This document shows, in pieces, positions 61,455-64,000 of a stretch of DNA of 64,000 nt. A model generated the notes under the pieces. That model saw only the letters and a program-made list of their open reading frames with translations. It was not told the origin of the DNA and made no database searches. Source of the DNA: Insolitispirillum peregrinum. GTDB taxonomy: Bacteria; Pseudomonadota; Alphaproteobacteria; Rhodospirillales; Rhodospirillaceae. The position numbers and the translations under genes were made by a program. The stretch's first letter is position 1. Each line of letters starts with the position of its first letter. The stretch is taken from the NCBI RefSeq assembly GCF_900156605.1, contig NZ_FTOA01000004.1, positions 310,001-374,000 on the forward strand, given 5' to 3'.

Positions 61455-62231
61455 ATGTCTTACGAGCAGATTCTGGTCGAGATTCGTGGCAACGTCGGTC
61501 TGATTACCCTCAACCGGCCAAAGGCGCTGAACGCTTTGTGCGCCCAGTTGATCAAGGAACTTGGCCAGGCCCTGGACGAGATGGAAGCCAATGCGGATAT
61601 CGGCGCGGTGGTTCTGACCGGTTCGGAAAAGGCGTTTGCCGCCGGGGCCGACATCAAGGAAATGGCTGGCAAGTCCTACATGGATGTCTATTTGGCCGAT
61701 TTCATCACCGTTGGTTGGGAACGGGTCACCAAGTGCCGCAAGCCGGTGATTGCGGCGGTGGCTGGCTTTGCCCTCGGCGGTGGCTGTGAACTGGCGATGA
61801 TGTGCGATTTCATCCTGGCCGGTGACAACGCCAAGTTCGGCCAGCCGGAAATCACCATTGGTACCATGCCGGGCGCTGGTGGCACCCAGCGTCTGACCCG
61901 CTTTGTCGGCAAGTCCAAGGCGATGGAAATGTGCCTGACCGGTCGTCAGATGGCCGCTGACGAAGCCGAGCGTTCGGGGCTGGTCAGCCGTATCGTGCCG
62001 GTTGCCGATCTGGTTGCCGAGGCCGTCAAGGTTGCGCAGCGAATCGCCGACATGTCGCGCCCGGTGGTGATGATGGTGAAGGATTCGGTCAACCGTTCCT
62101 ACGAAACCACCCTGAGCGAAGGGGTGCATTTCGAACGCCGCCTGTTCCACTCCACCTTTGCCACCGAAGACCAGAAGGAAGGCATGGCCGCCTTTGTCGA
62201 AAAGCGCCAGCCGAAGTTCACTGGCCGTTAA
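61455..62231 (+). CDS. Enoyl-CoA hydratase (crotonase family)
   Basis: This 258-residue protein hydrates trans-2-enoyl-CoA in beta-oxidation or polyhydroxyalkanoate metabolism. The oxyanion-hole region [12 protein letters not shown] and the catalytic glutamates in [18 protein letters not shown] and [20 protein letters not shown] are intact, matching short-chain (FadB/ECHS1-like) hydratases. GGGGAG precedes the ATG by seven bases. It lies between mutM and rpsT, as in many alphaproteobacteria. Confidence 0.93.
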   Translation: MSYEQILVEIRGNVGLITLNRPKALNALCAQLIKELGQALDEMEANADIGAVVLTGSEKAFAAGADIKEMAGKSYMDVYLADFITVGWERVTKCRKPVIAAVAGFALGGGCELAMMCDFILAGDNAKFGQPEITIGTMPGAGGTQRLTRFVGKSKAMEMCLTGRQMAADEAERSGLVSRIVPVADLVAEAVKVAQRIADMSRPVVMMVKDSVNRSYETTLSEGVHFERRLFHSTFATEDQKEGMAAFVEKRQPKFTGR

Positions 62232-62370
62232 GGCTTTGAAAACAGCCTGATTTCCTGAGAAAATCCCCCGCTGTACCGACCGTGTGCGGCGGGGGATTCC
62301 TGTCAGGACAGGTCCGGGCCGCATCGGCGGGTATCTGCACCACAATGGGCAGCAAAACCCGAGAGAGATA

Positions 62371-62399
62371 TTGACCTTTGCGGCGTCTTCCCATATAAA
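62371..62399 (+). promoter_or_regulatory. Sigma-70 promoter of rpsT
   Basis: TTGACC (62371-62376), a 17-bp spacer and TATAAA (62394-62399) place the start near 62407, about 50 nt before the rpsT ATG. Confidence 0.8.
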
Positions 62400-62455
62400 C
62401 CGCGCTTCTCGCGACATGCGATCCGGTTTCAGTCTGTTTACGGAAAGACAAAACG

Positions 62456-62722
62456 ATGGCTCACCACAAGTCGGCCCAGAAGCGTATCGTCCGCAATACG
62501 AAGCGCTATGCGATCAACCACGCGCGCAAGAGCCGCATCCGCACCTTCCTCAAGAAGGTGGAAGTGGCCATTGCCTCGGGCGATCAGACCTCCGCTGCTG
62601 CTGCCTTCAAGGCCGCCCAGCCGGAACTGATGAGCGGCGTCACCAAGGGCGTGTTCCACAAGAACACTGCGTCCCGCAAGGTGTCCCGCCTGAACGCCCG
62701 TATCAAGGCGATGGCTGCCTAA
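62456..62722 (+). CDS. rpsT: 30S ribosomal protein S20
   Basis: This 88-residue basic protein has [20 protein letters not shown] at the N-terminus and [18 protein letters not shown] at the C-terminus. It is full-length for S20 and binds 16S rRNA early in assembly. A strong promoter lies 50 bp upstream. The gene immediately precedes the gene-free region before dnaA. Confidence 0.97.
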   Translation: MAHHKSAQKRIVRNTKRYAINHARKSRIRTFLKKVEVAIASGDQTSAAAAFKAAQPELMSGVTKGVFHKNTASRKVSRLNARIKAMAA

Positions 62723-63745
62723 GCTGCCATCAAGCGGAAGGGGTGCCTTTGGGTACCCCTGCCTGTTTGACGGTCTTGCAGGCGGGATCAGTCCGGTGGA
62801 CTGCTTCCTCCAGCGCAAGAACAAGCTGCGGACGTACTTTGCGCGCAAGGTACTCTCTACAAACGCTGTACGGAAAAGCCAGGCTTGGCTTTTGCGGCGG
62901 CGTTTGTCGTTTTGGAGATAACGCACCGCAGGATATGCGTCTGCTGTAAAACAAAAAGGTCATGGAGCGCTGCTTCACACCTCGCCGGGGCCTCAAGGCC
63001 CCGGGCAGGCTTATCCACAGAATGCACGGTTCCCCCGCAGGGCCGTGCAATTTTTTTATCCTGATTTTTCTGTCTGCCTGCATCTTGAACAGGGATGAAC
63101 CCTGTCCGAGTCGCTGTTTTTTCTTGCCGATTCGTGTGTTTGTTTATGGCGTCTGCGAATCGGCGAGCGGGTGGGCTGTGGATGGTTTCAGAACAATATC
63201 TAGTCGCCTGTGGATAATGGCAGCCCCATCGTATGGGGGGGATTGTGCGGGTGCTGATGACAGGATCATGGTCTTAACTTTGCGAAATGCACAGGGTGAT
63301 CAAGGACTATCTCTATTTTTATCGTTTATAAACAGTTAGTTGAGTGTTTTTCGAGTCGGCCCGTTGGCGAGTCTGCCTGTACGGAGAACCCTATGACGGG
63401 CTGCTGGCAAGCCCTCTGTCCGTCAAGACAAAAGATTCTCGCAATTCGCATCAAGGCCCGTTGCCAAGGTCAGAGCTTGGGGATAAGTTCTGCTCCCTGA
63501 GGTGCCAGAGACTTTTCCACAGGGGCTGTTGGACAGTCTTTCCGGTGCAAATCCTCATAAAATTCAAGTCTTCATTCGTTTATTAAACAATAAGCGAGTG
63601 GTCTTCTGTTCTTTACGCTGTTGTTGTTGGCTTTTGCCAAGAAGAGCGATGAACGGATGTTTTGGCGTCTCTTGTGGGTGGCCCGAGCGGCTTATCCACA
63701 GGGTTTATGTGATGGCTCCGATGGAGCTGCCTGCGGAGTATGCTA
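62723..63745. other. Probable replication origin (oriC) region between rpsT and dnaA
   Basis: This is a 1,023-bp gene-free region. DnaA boxes: TTATCCACA at 63011-63019 (+) and 63692-63700 (+); TGTGGATAA at 63209-63217 (-); TTTTCCACA at 63513-63521 (+); and TGGGGATAA (8 of 9) at 63478-63486 (-). AT-rich tracts that could unwind lie at about 63308-63345 and 63555-63600. A family A fragment is at 62962-63009. Short open frames here lack ribosome sites and family resemblance. Confidence 0.65.
62962..63009 (+). repeat. Repeat A7 (family A, truncated)
   Basis: ATGGAGCGCTGCTTCA, ACCTCGC and GGGGCC-TCAA-GGCCCC are present. The rest of the element is absent, and the sequence runs directly into the first DnaA box. 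The palindrome has one mismatch relative to other copies. Confidence 0.7.
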
Positions 63746-64000
63746 ATGACTGATCTTCGGGTGGATGACCCGTCCGTGAAGCAATGGCACCGTGTTTGCG
63801 GTCGCTTGCGGGAAGAAGTGGGAGATGCGGCTTACCAGAGCTGGGTCAAGCCGATGATGCTGGGGGGCATTGCCGATGGGCAGGTCCGGCTGGCGGTTCC
63901 CACACGCTTTTTGCGCGACTGGGTGAACACCCATTATGCCGAGCGGATTCGCGCCCTGTGGGCGGGGGAGAATCCCGAAGTGCGGGCGGTGAAGGTCGAG
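63746..64000 (+). CDS. dnaA: Chromosomal replication initiator DnaA (N-terminal part, runs off the right edge)
   Basis: The first 85 codons are visible: MTDLRVDDPSVKQWHRVCGR, then LREEVGDAAYQSWVKPM, LAVPTRFLRDWVNTHYAERI. This is the DnaA domain I pattern, which binds DnaB and DnaA partners. GGAG lies seven bases before the ATG at 63746. The AAA+ and DNA-binding domains are outside the window. Upstream DnaA boxes suggest both autoregulation and an adjacent origin. Confidence 0.93.
   Translation, partial: MTDLRVDDPSVKQWHRVCGRLREEVGDAAYQSWVKPMMLGGIADGQVRLAVPTRFLRDWVNTHYAERIRALWAGENPEVRAVKVE

Overview
The window is a 64 kb chromosomal segment from a GC-rich alphaproteobacterium. The best fit is a Rhodospirillales-type free-living spirillum, but the genus cannot be fixed from sequence alone. 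Evidence: a carD, dapF, mtaB, ftsY block; an xerD operon divergent from aroK-aroB; mutM divergent from ubiE-ubiB; ech-rpsT running into dnaA; and MucR and Fur/Mur-type regulators, all of alphaproteobacterial type. No tRNA, rRNA, CRISPR array, prophage or transposase gene was seen. Apart from one low-GC acyltransferase gene, the window reads as core chromosome.

Layout. 1-7.8 kb (minus strand): a Liv-type ABC importer encoded between two different adenylate-forming ligases, apparently an uptake-and-CoA-activation unit for organic acids. 8.4-11.9 kb: NADAR protein, FecR-domain protein, OmpA lipoprotein, DUF938 methyltransferase, TerB protein, ferredoxin. 12.1-16.7 kb: carD behind a ~490-nt structured leader, then the overlapping dapF-mtaB-ftsY operon. 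16.9-19.6 kb: a periplasmic-sensor diguanylate cyclase and a D-malate/tartrate dehydrogenase. 19.8-26.9 kb: xerD operon (with a 46-residue membrane protein) facing aroK-aroB-corC-CBS. 27.3-31.7 kb: MarR regulator, cytosolic PAS chemoreceptor, comM. 31.8-38.1 kb: lepA, ddpX-tsaB-rimI, tusA-like, mucR, fur, olsB. 38.2-42.4 kb (minus): ampG, TauE/SafE-like, SCO, cobB. 42.7-47.2 kb: CheY-like, CheC-like, a LOV-GAF-GGDEF protein and a polysaccharide deacetylase. 47.4-53.2 kb: murJ, trpS, an unknown, and a low-GC OafA-type acyltransferase. 53.4-57 kb (minus): gltIJKL acidic amino acid importer, with a sigma-54-like promoter and upstream inverted repeats. 57.4-62.7 kb: ubiE-ubiB, mutM, a secreted unknown, enoyl-CoA hydratase, rpsT. 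62.7-64 kb: a gene-free kilobase with several DnaA boxes (probable oriC) and the start of dnaA.

The most unusual structure is a set of three interspersed intergenic repeat families, called A, B and C here, that combine as mosaics in at least nine gaps. Family A is a ~168-bp element with short terminal inverted repeats and a chain of hairpins that show compensatory base changes between copies. Family B has the core AAAAGTGGGAACCGGTTTT. Family C is a GAGCAGCGTGC hairpin. One A copy carries a B element in a hairpin loop, and another A fragment forms a transcription terminator. The other notable regulatory finding is the glt control region: three TTCGG-N4-CCGAA-like sites upstream of a -24/-12 promoter, resembling the AauR system of pseudomonads.
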